Assembly: GCA_963784575.1 (NCBI GenBank)
Contig: CAWARU010000002.1
Location: 62,001-126,000 of the forward strand
Direction: 5' to 3'
Origin: CAWARU01 sp963784575
GTDB taxonomy: Bacteria; Pseudomonadota; Gammaproteobacteria; UBA6186; Azoamicaceae
DNA length: 64,000 bases
Below the pieces are notes generated by a model. That model had not been told where the DNA came from and ran no database searches. It was given only the letters and a program-made list of their open reading frames with translations. The translations under genes were made by a program, and so were the position numbers. The first letter of the stretch is position 1. The number at the start of each line of letters is the position of its first letter. Of the stretch, positions 37,668 through 47,640 are shown piece after piece.

Positions 37668-38561
37668 TTATAACCCAAACCAAAAACCTGTTGTGCCATC
37701 TGCCCAGCAACTGTTGCCAATGCAACTGAAAGATTTACTGCAAAGTTCCTTAAAATGTTTTTCGCCTTTAATATCGGTATTTTCGTAATTTTCCGGAACG
37801 CAAGTTTTACCAATATAATTGCCGCGCACCCTAATGTATCCAATCATATAGATATTCGCCGCAACGCTGTAAACTGATTTGTCCGGATTATGGGAATAAC
37901 AGGCCACATAGCAGCCAGGAGTTCGTAGAAAATCATTCAAAACTGGAATACACCGCTCTTCAAAACCCTCTGTATAATGTAAAAATGGAATATTTTTTTC
38001 ATCCACATATATTCTAAAACAAGCCGGCAAAGGATCAATAGTGAAAATGTTACCCTTTCTCGGCTTTCTCCAGCATTTTAGTGAGTGCTGACAATCAGTC
38101 ACAATTATAATGTTACTGCCATCGCAACCTGGCTCACAAACAGGTTCTATTCCCAATGTCGGTGCTAAACTCACAGCTTTTGCCGCAGCTCTCACTCGTT
38201 TTTTTTTCTTACGATGTCGATGTTTTGGAGGATGACACGCAGCACTGCTCGGCTGATGCCTTTTATGTCGAATGACATTCGGTTTTCTTTTGGTAGGAAT
38301 ACCCACAACCCCTACTCCGCGTCCTTCACAAGTTGACACAATATCCTTTACCTTAGTTTCATGCTCATAGGCATCTGGGTAATATTCTATATTTGCGTGG
38401 GAAATCGTTGCGAATAAGAGGATAGCTGCCGTAAATCCAACCACAATCCAGTTGGTATATATCCTGCTGAATTGCTTTGGCCTGCGGCCGCGCAATCTGG
38501 GCACAGATTCTTCTATTCTTTCTACCTTATCCATGGTTAGCAAAGACCTATCGTAATACAT
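37668..38561 (-). CDS. Membrane-anchored Cys-rich protein
   Basis: 297 aa from ATG 38561; an upstream TTG (38597) and a later ATG (38534) are alternatives, and no start has a strong site. One membrane helix (IVVGFTAAILLFATISHA) is preceded by basic residues, so the C-terminal part is periplasmic or outside. The exported part has a His/Lys/Arg-rich stretch (KHRHRKKKKRVRAAAKA) and 14 cysteines including CEPGC, GCYVAC and CSKSFSCIGNSC. The even count and spacing suggest disulfides. No family recognised. Confidence 0.65.
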   Translation of the reverse strand: MYYDRSLLTMDKVERIEESVPRLRGRRPKQFSRIYTNWIVVGFTAAILLFATISHANIEYYPDAYEHETKVKDIVSTCEGRGVGVVGIPTKRKPNVIRHKRHQPSSAACHPPKHRHRKKKKRVRAAAKAVSLAPTLGIEPVCEPGCDGSNIIIVTDCQHSLKCWRKPRKGNIFTIDPLPACFRIYVDEKNIPFLHYTEGFEERCIPVLNDFLRTPGCYVACYSHNPDKSVYSVAANIYMIGYIRVRGNYIGKTCVPENYENTDIKGEKHFKELCSKSFSCIGNSCWADGTTGFWFGL

Positions 38562-38848
38562 ATCAATCCGTGATATTAGTTTATTGCTTAATTTCAACTT
38601 AATTTAACATAGTTAGTTTAATAAAGAAATTACAGTTTTGCGAATACAATAAAATAACACTGTAAATTCAATAAGTTAAAAAATGTTTTGTTGCCTGTCA
38701 CCTATAATTGATAAAAAAATGGTAGAAAAATGGAATAAAACTGATTAATCTATAGCTTATTTTAACAATACTTATATTTTGAATATATATTGTACCTAAC
38801 CGAAACAATAATATAGTTTTATAACTTAATATGCAAGGAAAAACCAAA

Positions 38849-40447
38849 ATGGCAACTACTTTAAAACCAGCTGAACTGAAGGAATTATCTGATTTCGTAA
38901 CAAAATCTAATGATATGGCCCGAGAATTTCTCAGGAACAAAAATGACAAGGATCCGAAAAAAGTGCAGGAGCTTCGAGTAAAGCTTGAAGACTTTTTTAA
39001 GCAAGCGAATCATGAACGATTAAAAGATTCCTTAGACAAGCTTCACCCAGCTGCCCTGCTATTTCTTGGCAGATCGGTCTTCAAGAGGAAAGACAAAAGT
39101 TTCTGCGAACAATATTTGCTAAGCGCACTAAAAAATCTTGGTACATTCTTAGAATCTGGACCAGAAAAGAACCCAAGTCACAGTGAATATATCAGAACTA
39201 ATACCTTAAAGATTCTCGCAACATTCAAGACTGATCCCTCAATCATATTAACATCGCCTGAAACTGGAGAAACTTTCATTCAAACTTCAAGTGGTATCAA
39301 AAAGTTTGAACATTTAGACGGTAAAAGTGATAATCCAGATGAAACGGGGAATCGTCTCAATTTAGAAAAAAGCACCATCAGTGAAACTCTCGCAAGTGGT
39401 GAAACACTAAAGCACCCTCTCTTTTCTCATAAAGTTATAGGAGCTTCCATAGATACAACAGACTTGGAAGGCCTGCGCAAAGCTGCCTTAAATGGAGATC
39501 CACAAGCACAATTTAATTTGGGTTATGCTTTGCAGGATGGCAAGATATTTGCAAAGGATGAAAGAGCTGCGGTTGAATGGTACAGAAAAGCTGCAATTCA
39601 GGGACATGGTGAGGCACAATCTAATCTCGGCTTGGCTCTGCAATTTGGTATCGGAGTGGCAGTAGATAAAAAAGAAGCTGCAAAATGGTTCAGAAAAGCA
39701 GCGGAGCAAGGTATAGTTCCAGGTCAAGTCAATCTTGCCAGATCTCTACAAGAAGGCAGTAAAGCAGATCAAAAAGAAGCAGTTATCTGGTTCCGAAAAG
39801 CAGCAGAAGCTGGACATCCCATAGCACAAATGAAACTCGCCGTAGCGCTGGAGGATGGCGAATTCGTTACGAAAAATGAAGCAGAAGCCCTGCAGTGGTA
39901 TCGAAGAGCTGCAGATCAAGGAGAACCCATTTCACAACGTATTCTTGCCATAGCCATTGGTACAGGCACTGCAGGAATGCCGCCAAACGAAAAAGAAGCA
40001 TTAAAGTGGTTCAAAAAATCTGCCATGCAAAATGATCCTGTCGCACAATTTCATTATGGTATGGCTTACATTTTGGGGACAGCAGGCTTGACTCAAGATG
40101 AAGCCGAAGGCGTCAAATGGTTCAGAAAAGCAGCGATCCAGGGATACAGTGAGGCGCAGCGAATGTACGGCATGGCATTAAACCTTGGTAAGGGCGTGAC
40201 ACGTAATCCTAGTGAAGCGGTGGTATGGCTCAGGAAAGCTTCAGAACAGGAGGACGATGCTGCACAGCACATGCTTGGCATGATGTTAATAGCTGGCGAT
40301 GGTATCCCTGTCAATAGAAAGGAAGGTATCGAATGGATAGAGAAAGCGGCAAATCAAGGTAATGAGAAAGCTGCGGCTGCTTTGAAGAAGTACTCTGAAG
40401 CACGTACCAGTACAGCTAAAGCCAGGACTATGACAAAATTTGGATAG
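38849..40447 (+). CDS. Sel1-repeat protein
   Basis: 532 aa from ATG 38849, which follows AAGGA (38835-38839); an ATG six codons upstream lacks a site. The N-terminal ~200 residues are helical and unrecognised. From residue ~205 there are about eight Sel1-like repeats of 35-37 aa with the pattern A-x2-NLG-x-ALQ-x-G...EAAKWFRKAAEQG. No signal peptide. Sel1 repeats form alpha-solenoids for protein binding; several Legionella effectors (LpnE, EnhC, LidL) use them. Cytosolic or translocated location is open. Confidence 0.88.
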   Translation: MATTLKPAELKELSDFVTKSNDMAREFLRNKNDKDPKKVQELRVKLEDFFKQANHERLKDSLDKLHPAALLFLGRSVFKRKDKSFCEQYLLSALKNLGTFLESGPEKNPSHSEYIRTNTLKILATFKTDPSIILTSPETGETFIQTSSGIKKFEHLDGKSDNPDETGNRLNLEKSTISETLASGETLKHPLFSHKVIGASIDTTDLEGLRKAALNGDPQAQFNLGYALQDGKIFAKDERAAVEWYRKAAIQGHGEAQSNLGLALQFGIGVAVDKKEAAKWFRKAAEQGIVPGQVNLARSLQEGSKADQKEAVIWFRKAAEAGHPIAQMKLAVALEDGEFVTKNEAEALQWYRRAADQGEPISQRILAIAIGTGTAGMPPNEKEALKWFKKSAMQNDPVAQFHYGMAYILGTAGLTQDEAEGVKWFRKAAIQGYSEAQRMYGMALNLGKGVTRNPSEAVVWLRKASEQEDDAAQHMLGMMLIAGDGIPVNRKEGIEWIEKAANQGNEKAAAALKKYSEARTSTAKARTMTKFG

Positions 40448-40525
40448 GTTAATAGCAATATCAAAGGTCTAATCATCTCCCGCCTGCCTTGGCCTATTAG
40501 AGGGCAAAACAAGTTAGTGCTATGT

Positions 40526-40538
40526 GGGCTTGCTCCCG
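40526..40538. repeat. REP-like GC-rich hairpin core, copy 1
   Basis: The 13-base sequence GGGCTTGCTCCCG occurs here between the Sel1 and vWA genes and again at 44820-44832. Each can fold as a short hairpin with a CTTGCT loop, and both stand out from AT-rich surroundings. The core resembles Pseudomonas-type REP elements. Confidence 0.5.
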
Positions 40539-40649
40539 CAAAACGCATCCTGTAGAATTCGCCTTGCCATAGTGTCTATTTTAACTAGTCGATTATCTTA
40601 ATGAAGATTGTTAGCAACTAAATTAATTAATTTTAAAGGAGATCTCATA

Positions 40650-43600
40650 ATGTCAGTCAGAACACAAGACCTTTCTACGGGAAACTGGAGAGCAGCTATT
40701 GAAGCAATGTTGGGTAATTTGGGTGTTGACTGTGATATTGAGTTTAGCGATGAAGAGATCATTCTTAAAACTAAAAGTGAAGCGGATGCAAATCTCATTA
40801 AAGATCGTTTAGAGAAGACTTTGAGTTCTCCACAAAATTATGCGGCAAGCTTTCCGTACACCATTTCAAGGGTGCACGGCATGAGTGTGGTAGAAGGTAG
40901 CGCCGCTACTCCGCTCGCAACATCAAAAGATGCAGGAGCTAAAGCACGTGGTTTACAGAGCGGTGATGAGGCAAGTAGCTACAGCTATGCGGTAAAAGAA
41001 CCGGAAGACACATTAGAGGCAGGAATTACAATATTTAAGAATCTTTTTGGTCCAGAGGCTATCAGCGATACAGCATTGAATGTGGAGGCTTTGTTTAATC
41101 CTACCAAAGGTGCGCATTCGAAGAACAAAATTCTGTTTTCAAAGATAGAACAAGGGGATGCTAAAGAGGGATTGAGAAAAAGAATGTTGGAAGATCTGAT
41201 GCTGTCATTCAGCGGCGTTTCAGTCTCTGAACTCCGCAGGCTTTGGAATGAAAGACTATCGTTGCCAGCACCTAAGACGGCTATTTCTGAGGATGAAACC
41301 ATAGTTGTGTCGGGACTTGCTAAGGATTGTTTCCGGGTAATTAAAGACAGTAATAAGCAAGTCATTACTTATTTCGATTATGGTTTATTATATCGCTATA
41401 TTTTTCCACCAAGGCTGCAACTGAGTAAACCGAGAACTGGGAGCGGAGATCAAAGATTTCAAATCACAGTCAATAAAGGACATCTTCAAGATCACCTAAA
41501 AACACTCAACGAAGGCGACAAGCCGTTGCTGGATGTTGTGCGATATGACGAACAAAATGTGGTAAGGCCGATATTTATTACCGAACCTGAAAGAGTTGAA
41601 GTTCTACCGCATCATTATACTATCATCATTGATCGAAGCTTGAGTATGCAGGGTATGTTAAAACAAGTGAACAAACAAGCTATTGAGTTCATTGATAGAT
41701 TGCGCACATTTGACAGCGAGGCTGTTCTTCGGCTGGTTTATTTCTCAAACGATGCAGATTTTTTTACAGAATTGTCCATTCAAGAGATATACGAAATAAG
41801 ACAATTTCTGTCTATGTACGCAATGGGTGGCACAGAACTATTTGGAACCATTAGACAAGAGATGAAATATCTTTTGGATAAAGGAATCACGAAAAAATAT
41901 AATACGATGGTCGTGCTCCTCACAGATGGCGAAGATAACAATGCAGCAACTCAAAGGCATCAATTTTCGAGTGAATTAGAGCTCATGATGAAATCATTTG
42001 AAATCCGAGGATTAAAACCACCCAAGATGTTTACTCTGGGAGTCGAACCCGGACACGATAAGGAAACACTTAATTTATTGGCAAAAAGCACCGGCCGTTC
42101 TGCGTATATTTATATGCAGCAAACTTCGGATTTCGATGAAATATACAAACATATTCCAAGCATTCAATATCAGCAACAATTGGTCGAATTCTTAATCAAG
42201 ACCAGCAGTGCCTCTCATCATTTCAGTGCCGAACTCGATCGGGATGGTAACGCACATACTGTAGGAGTTATGGTGCCATTTGAAGATTCATTTGATTTCG
42301 AAGCAAATGGCAATCAATTTCACGTCGCAATTGATGATGCATCAAAAATCAGGCCTGCAAGCTTTTATGACAAGATGGAACAAGTTGGGATCAAGTTAAA
42401 TACCATTTTATCCAGCAGCGAAAGTGCTCAAGAGAAAAAGAAGCATGTGATGAATTTGCTCTCTAGTGACTTTAATCAATTGCTAACAGAATTGCAGCTT
42501 GCAATCAATGCAGGAAAAGCTTCAGGTGCTCAAAGTAAGGGTGTGGAGTCTTTACGCCATAAATTCCAAGATTCGCTCAATAAGTTGCAAAATATCATAC
42601 AAAATCATGATTATATATTGCATGATTCTCTCATGAGAGCTGCCACTTTGGATTTGGGACATCGCAAGCACGCAACCGTTTCAAAGCAGGCTGCTTCACC
42701 CGCTGCAGCTGCCGCAAAAGTTACCCCAAGAGATCACATAACTGTGACAGATTCGGATTTGGCAGCGCAAGCAACACAGCAAGATCCGTCCATGGATCCT
42801 GCACATTATCGCGCCACTACCCGAAAACTATTGTGGGTGGAGGAACCTGAAGCTTTGGGAACAGATGCTAGCGCTAAACCAACAGAAAGTTTTATGCCCT
42901 TGCCCACTTCGAGTGCGCGACCACGGATTTCTCCTGGTCCCATTGGATTTATGGCGGGACTTGCGAGAACAGCAGCGAATGCAGCGAGCAGAGCTTATGA
43001 AGGATTGAATATTTTTGGGTATGAATCTGCGGTAAAGGCGCCAGCTGAATGCCTAGATCCTCACATCAATACGCCTCGCTTACAAGCGCCTGATGCTTAT
43101 CGCGCGACAGCTGATAAAATCCCACATTCTACTTTCACTCAGCCACTCACTTTCAATGAAATTTTGTCGGGATTGGTCCCGGTTGTGACAAATTATACTG
43201 AGAAGTTTGGCCCGATAACTTGGCCAAGTCGTATGGTGAATGGAACGGTGAATTTCGTTCGAGAGCACAGTCCTATTACCTTGCCTGGAAATAAAGACCA
43301 TGAATTGAATGCTACTGAAACTGCAAACCTTGTGCGTACTCAAAAAAGTATCGCCAAAATGACTACAGACTTTCTGCATCAACAAAACAGCACACTGGCA
43401 CTAAGCGGTGCTCATGCCAGCAAATTTAAGTTTGTGGCTGAAGAACTGCATGAATTGAAACAGCAAGTCGGTGAAATGCTGTCATCGAAGACCAGTACCA
43501 GCAACAAAATGCAGGATGTTGATAAACGAGTTAAGGAAGTGGCCGCGACAATGAAAAAGCTTGCCAAAATCAATCATCAGTTGAAGCAAGTTAATAAGGA

Positions 43601-43871
43601 AATTAATACCGAGGCTCGGCGCTTGGGGAGGAGAGGGAAAGAATTGGCTGGTAAGGGTGTGGCAGGTTCCGAAGTACATTTCGATCTGCAGACTGGACAA
43701 GTGCACCACAAATATCTCAGTCATGATGATGTGCAGGTTAAAAATAATGGTTCAGCCCTATTGTTTTCAGCTATTGCAATGGCAAGTCGGCAGGACGTTA
43801 AACAGAGTGGAATGGTACCAAGACAATCGTTAAAGGCTATAGAAGCTTCGAAAGATCGAGCAAGGATTTAG
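40650..43871 (+). CDS. Large vWA-domain protein
   Basis: 1073 aa from ATG 40650, eight bases after AAAGGAG; an upstream TTG is less likely. No signal peptide. Residues ~1-80 form a small alpha/beta region. The vWA domain (~325-500) has MIDAS residues in IIIDRSLSM (DxSxS), GGTELFG (Thr) and VVLLTDGEDNN. A helical region follows (~570-660), then an Ala/Pro-rich linker (~690-770) and a C-terminal coiled coil (~900-1010). vWA domains bind ligands through a divalent metal. There is no MoxR ATPase next door, unlike many bacterial vWA systems. One of three vWA proteins in the window. Confidence 0.85.
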   Translation: MSVRTQDLSTGNWRAAIEAMLGNLGVDCDIEFSDEEIILKTKSEADANLIKDRLEKTLSSPQNYAASFPYTISRVHGMSVVEGSAATPLATSKDAGAKARGLQSGDEASSYSYAVKEPEDTLEAGITIFKNLFGPEAISDTALNVEALFNPTKGAHSKNKILFSKIEQGDAKEGLRKRMLEDLMLSFSGVSVSELRRLWNERLSLPAPKTAISEDETIVVSGLAKDCFRVIKDSNKQVITYFDYGLLYRYIFPPRLQLSKPRTGSGDQRFQITVNKGHLQDHLKTLNEGDKPLLDVVRYDEQNVVRPIFITEPERVEVLPHHYTIIIDRSLSMQGMLKQVNKQAIEFIDRLRTFDSEAVLRLVYFSNDADFFTELSIQEIYEIRQFLSMYAMGGTELFGTIRQEMKYLLDKGITKKYNTMVVLLTDGEDNNAATQRHQFSSELELMMKSFEIRGLKPPKMFTLGVEPGHDKETLNLLAKSTGRSAYIYMQQTSDFDEIYKHIPSIQYQQQLVEFLIKTSSASHHFSAELDRDGNAHTVGVMVPFEDSFDFEANGNQFHVAIDDASKIRPASFYDKMEQVGIKLNTILSSSESAQEKKKHVMNLLSSDFNQLLTELQLAINAGKASGAQSKGVESLRHKFQDSLNKLQNIIQNHDYILHDSLMRAATLDLGHRKHATVSKQAASPAAAAAKVTPRDHITVTDSDLAAQATQQDPSMDPAHYRATTRKLLWVEEPEALGTDASAKPTESFMPLPTSSARPRISPGPIGFMAGLARTAANAASRAYEGLNIFGYESAVKAPAECLDPHINTPRLQAPDAYRATADKIPHSTFTQPLTFNEILSGLVPVVTNYTEKFGPITWPSRMVNGTVNFVREHSPITLPGNKDHELNATETANLVRTQKSIAKMTTDFLHQQNSTLALSGAHASKFKFVAEELHELKQQVGEMLSSKTSTSNKMQDVDKRVKEVAATMKKLAKINHQLKQVNKEINTEARRLGRRGKELAGKGVAGSEVHFDLQTGQVHHKYLSHDDVQVKNNGSALLFSAIAMASRQDVKQSGMVPRQSLKAIEASKDRARI

Positions 43872-43989
43872 TTCCCCCAATTCAAAGCTTATTTACGAAG
43901 CAAAAAAATTCTGATCTTGGAAGCCGAGGGATGGCGCGCCAGATCCAGGAAAGTATGACAGTAAAAATCGAAAACACTAAAAAACAAAT

Positions 43990-44018
43990 CCCTACTTTGC
44001 TTTCAAAGCCAAGTAGGG
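43990..44018. terminator. Near-perfect 29-bp palindrome, bidirectional terminator
   Basis: Arms CCCTACTT and AAGTAGGG with the inner hairpin GCTTT-C-AAAGC. A T-rich tract follows on the plus strand (44023-44036) and on the minus strand. It lies between the convergent vWA gene and the small coiled-coil gene. Confidence 0.75.
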
Positions 44019-44048
44019 AAATTGCTTTTTATTTTAGCAGGGGTATTG

Positions 44049-44411
44049 TTAAATTATATTTCGTTGCTTTTGTAATGGGGAGCCTGAAGAACCGAACAGT
44101 GGCTCTTCTTTCCTTCTGGAATTTTTTCGCACCGCAATTAGATCATCAACGCAATCCGAAACACCTGCGTCCGACAATAATTTTTGTAATTTATCAAATA
44201 TTTGACGATAGGCATTGCTAGTATCGACGACCGTGTCTAGTGTGGATTGTAAATCATTGAGTAGTGCTTTCGCTTTTTTGATATCTTCGATATTTTCTTT
44301 AGAAGAATATCCGAAGTCTTGTAATGATGAAATTGCTGAGGAAAAGTCCTCTTGCATTAAAGCGATATCCCGTATCGATTTTAGGCTTAGCTCTGAATTT
44401 TTCTGTCCCAT
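44049..44411 (-). CDS. Small coiled-coil protein
   Basis: 120 aa. The start ATG 44411 follows GAGG. It is almost entirely helical with heptad-like spacing (IEDIKKAKALLNDLQSTLDTV; YRQIFDKLQKLLSDAG), with a basic tail. The size and acidic helical nature would suit a chaperone or structural peptide, but nothing specific is recognised. It converges with the vWA gene across the shared terminator. Confidence 0.6.
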   Translation of the reverse strand: MGQKNSELSLKSIRDIALMQEDFSSAISSLQDFGYSSKENIEDIKKAKALLNDLQSTLDTVVDTSNAYRQIFDKLQKLLSDAGVSDCVDDLIAVRKNSRRKEEPLFGSSGSPLQKQRNII

Positions 44412-44845
44412 AGATTACCTCATTAACAAAGTTACTTCTAAAACTACTAACTATTACTTCACTAAAAGATCCATCCTGAAAATCCTTTTACCCTACTCTT
44501 TCCCTAAATCCTTAATGGAATGGAACAGCTAACCCATCCTTTCTTCAAACTTCACATTTCCAATTCTTCAATTTCTTAATGACTCTTTATAAAGTCATTA
44601 GTAATTTATTACTGCTTTGTTAAAAATGCTCACCAGAAACTGTAACCCATTTCATTTTCCAATGTCAAATTTTTGATAAAAAAAAATTCAGTTTCCAAAA
44701 AGATCAAAAAATGTCGAAAATCGCTCAAATATTTAGTTATAGGCCAATTATTTTAGTTAGAAAATTATAAAACTAAAAATGATGGAACGGAGGCGCTTCC
44801 GCAACCTCCAAAGGGGCGGGGGCTTGCTCCCGGTGAAGGATGATC
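44412..44845. other. Intergenic region with hairpins
   Basis: About 430 bases without a credible gene. It contains an inverted repeat AATGACT-N8-AGTCATT (44578-44599), a small hairpin GGAGG...CCTCC (about 44789-44809) and the second copy of the REP-like core (44820-44832) just beyond the LysR stop. The rest is AT-rich. Confidence 0.5.
44820..44832. repeat. REP-like GC-rich hairpin core, copy 2
   Basis: Identical 13 bases to the copy at 40526-40538, here directly after the 3' end of the LysR gene. The two copies bracket the vWA and small coiled-coil genes. Confidence 0.5.
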
Positions 44846-45766
44846 TTAATCAATTTCGCATAGACTATTCTGAGTTAGGAAGTTTCTCGATTTTGCCAGT
44901 TGAGTAAAGAAATTATCAAGCGCGGCAATTTTTCGAAAATGCATTTTATTAGTATGTGTCGCAAAATAAATTGGAATGTCGACGCCTTCATTTGGTAACA
45001 CTTTCACAATATGTGGCTCATTGAGATAAGGAAATTCTTCAGGAATCGCGAGAATACCAACGCCCTTTCTTAAGGCCTCAAATTGTCCAATAGCAGAATT
45101 GATAACCAAATAAGGCTCTCTTGGAACTCCAAGTTTGGCACCAATTTTGAGATGCCAATCCACGTCGCCCCTATACCCTGCTTCATTGTGATAGAAACTG
45201 ATAAGTCTGTGATTATCTAAATCCTCTGCATTTTGCGGCACACCGAATTTTACCAGATATTTGGTGGAGGCAAAAAGTCTGCTGTGCAAAGTATAAAGTT
45301 TTTTCTGCATGATATTTGGGTTTGGGTTGATTTTAGGGAGTATGGCAACATCTGCAAAATGAGTAGAAAAATCAATTTTTTCTTCCACGGCAATGACACG
45401 AATTTTATATTTCGGATATTGCATCATGAATTCATTGAGCCTGCGTATCACCAGAAGATTGGTAACGCCGGTAGTGGTCACGATGCGGATGGTATCATCT
45501 TCTTCCTCTGTGCCGAGTTTAGAAATTGCTTCAATCTTTTCAATTTGCTGCATGACAATTTGTACAGACTTAAAAAATTCCTCGCCTTGCTCTGAAAGTA
45601 CCAAAGAACGATGTGATCGCTTAAATAATTTTATCTTTAAATGATCCTCGAGTGAGGTAATGTGCTTGCTGATGTATGAAGACTTAATTCCAAGATGAAT
45701 GGATGCCTTCTGATAGGATCCTTCCAAAGCCACATAATAGAAAGTTTTTAATCTATTAAGATCCAT
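44846..45766 (-). CDS. LysR-family transcriptional regulator
   Basis: 306 aa from ATG 45766, which follows AAGGA; an ATG seven codons upstream lacks a site. The N-terminal winged helix-turn-helix is typical: MDLNRLKTFYYVALEGSYQK, then SSYISKHITSLEDHLKIKLF and RRS-like SHRSLVLSEQGEEFF. The C-terminal two-lobed effector domain follows (TTGVTNLLVIRRLNEF...). The target may be the small membrane gene and the lipid-modification genes upstream, all on the same strand. Three 15-bp direct repeats (45819-45863) lie in its own promoter region. The effector is unknown. Confidence 0.92.
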   Translation of the reverse strand: MDLNRLKTFYYVALEGSYQKASIHLGIKSSYISKHITSLEDHLKIKLFKRSHRSLVLSEQGEEFFKSVQIVMQQIEKIEAISKLGTEEEDDTIRIVTTTGVTNLLVIRRLNEFMMQYPKYKIRVIAVEEKIDFSTHFADVAILPKINPNPNIMQKKLYTLHSRLFASTKYLVKFGVPQNAEDLDNHRLISFYHNEAGYRGDVDWHLKIGAKLGVPREPYLVINSAIGQFEALRKGVGILAIPEEFPYLNEPHIVKVLPNEGVDIPIYFATHTNKMHFRKIAALDNFFTQLAKSRNFLTQNSLCEID

Positions 45767-45818
45767 GGACTTCATTCCTTCTTTCATTCGTTGAAGAGTA
45801 TTTTATAGAACTTTTAGC

Positions 45819-45863
45819 GAAATTGGAATCGGTGAAATTAGAATCAGTGAAATTGGAATGAGT
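45819..45863. repeat. Three 15-bp direct repeats in the LysR upstream region
   Basis: Three contiguous units of the form GAAATTGGAATCGGT with one to three changes. They sit 50-100 bases before the LysR start and could be binding sites for it or another regulator. No large inverted symmetry is seen. Confidence 0.7.
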
Positions 45864-45885
45864 TTAGATATTATATAGTATAGGC

Positions 45886-46074
45886 CTACTTAGGCGTTCT
45901 ACTGTACATCGCTTTATCTATCACTATCAGGATAATAGCCAATATTGCAAATATAAATGAGAACAGAAAAAGAATCTTCGATATTAAGGAAACAGCGATA
46001 GCAATACCCGTGAAAGCGACCAGTCCCAAAGCTATGGAAATAAGTAGTAATATTATTGCCCAGAGTATTATCAT
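45886..46074 (-). CDS. DUF1328-like small membrane protein
   Basis: 62 aa, two hydrophobic helices with the motif GLVAFTGIAIAVSLISKILF, close to the DUF1328 pattern and similar to the protein at 15289-15450. The start ATG 46074 follows AGGAG. It lies between the LysR gene and the FAD oxidoreductase, same strand. Confidence 0.7.
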   Translation of the reverse strand: MIILWAIILLLISIALGLVAFTGIAIAVSLISKILFLFSFIFAILAIILIVIDKAMYSRTPK

Positions 46075-46138
46075 GGTATTCTCCTGTATTTAAACATTAA
46101 AATTCAAACTGTAAAATTTTAACCTTAAAATTATAACT

Positions 46139-47640
46139 TTAATAAGTTGGTGAACTTGTACATTTTTGAAACAAATCTTTGTTTCGAAGTTTGGGATCAT
46201 ATTTATTTTTGAGCTTTCTATAGAGATTCTGATCATAAATCTTCCAAAATTCCTGCTCAGTATAATATACTGAGGAATAAAGTGACTTATTGCCCCCCAA
46301 TTCCTGCACCTTCTTCTCTATCAGCCTATTATAAAAACCTGGCGGTGAATTTTTTTCTGTAGCAATAACATCCCAAAAGCCAAAGTTAATATAGAGAGTG
46401 TTCGGATCCATTCTGTAGAAACTATATTGGGAAGATTTATGGTAAGGTTTTATGGGACAGATCCAAATGGGCGATATCCCAATTTTATCTTGAAAAAACT
46501 TTAAAAACTCTTCTGCATGCTGAATGGGTATCTCAACATCCTGTATGATAGATTCACTGCTCCCAAAATGCCAATCTGCTATCTTTCTTGCAAACTTGTG
46601 ACGATTGAAAAAATTTCTGAGTTTCCAGTATGTGGTTGACTTTAGCATAAATTTGCCAAGTAATGCCCGCAATAATGTATTTTCCATCAGAAAATGCTTA
46701 GAACACCAAAACCAATCGGGATCCCAACGCCATATATAATCTAAAGTACTCAAATAATCGGTTTGAAATTTTTTGATGGATTTATAGAAAATGTTCATGT
46801 ATTTGTAATCGCTGACAAAGGGTGCCTCATCCACGAATTCACCGAGTGTCACATAGAAATTATGCTGATCAAATACCACGCCATCGATGTAATCAATTTT
46901 TGATTCTAAAGTGTTGCGATTTAAATGAGTTTCTTTTTCATTCATTCTTTCATTCATTTCACAAGCGTTTTTTATCCAATTAAAATAATCTGTCGCATTT
47001 TCAAAATGAATATGGCTTAATTTGACATATTTTTTGGCTGGTATAAGCTTCACTTTCACTTTTAAGGCATAGCCTAAGGTGCCATAGCTATTTGGAAAGG
47101 CGTAATAGAGATCTCGGTATTCGTTATCAGGCCGACAGCAAACGATGCGGCCATCCGGCAAAAGTACTTCATATTCAAGCAAGGTTTCATGCACCAAGCC
47201 ATACTTAAATGAGGAAGATTCGATGCCGACGCCAGATAATGCTCCTCCAATGGTGATAGACTTGAGTTCTGGCACTACTGCTGGAAGACAGGAGTAGCGC
47301 AGCGTTTCCTGCACTATTTCTTCATAAGTAGCCATGGCTTCAATTTCAGCAACCATTTCATGAGTATCGATAGAAATGATTTGTTTGAAATTGCTGAGGT
47401 CAAGTTTGTTTTTTGCAGCGGAAGGTGCCCGTCGGAATAAATTCGAGGTATTTTTTTTGAGTTCTAGGCCGTTTGCTATTTTTTCAGATCGGATCGCAGC
47501 AGAGGGCTTACATTCAAGAGTATTTGCTGCTTTTTTTGCTCATAATCTGAAGCAAGGCTTCTGACGCTTGGCGCACTTTCAGAGCTTCTCACGCTACCAG
47601 ATTTCCTCAAACTTGCTTCGCGCTTATCTGACGGTTTCAT
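46139..47640 (-). pseudogene. FAD-dependent oxidoreductase (DHCR24/TmsA-like), N-terminus frameshifted
   Basis: The main frame gives an FAD_binding_4 protein: THEMVAEIEAMATYEEIVQE, PAVVPELKSITIGGALSGVG (the GG-x-x-x-G FAD loop), and LLPDGRIVCCRPDNEYRDLY. The first ATG in that frame (47356) would cut the FAD domain. Upstream the frame continues open to about 47530 without a start codon. A T7 run (A7 on the coding strand, 47531-47537) connects to either of two starts: ATG 47543 if one A is removed, or ATG 47640 if one A is added. The latter overlaps the methyltransferase stop, which suits translational coupling, and would add a Ser-rich N-terminus. The family includes sterol delta-24 reductase and the actinobacterial enzyme that reduces 10-methylene to 10-methyl fatty acids. 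The type label rests only on this one-base shift. Confidence 0.75.

Noticed and set aside
43931..44221. Plus-strand ORF after the vWA gene
   Set aside because: It spans the bidirectional terminator hairpin and is antisense to the coiled-coil gene.
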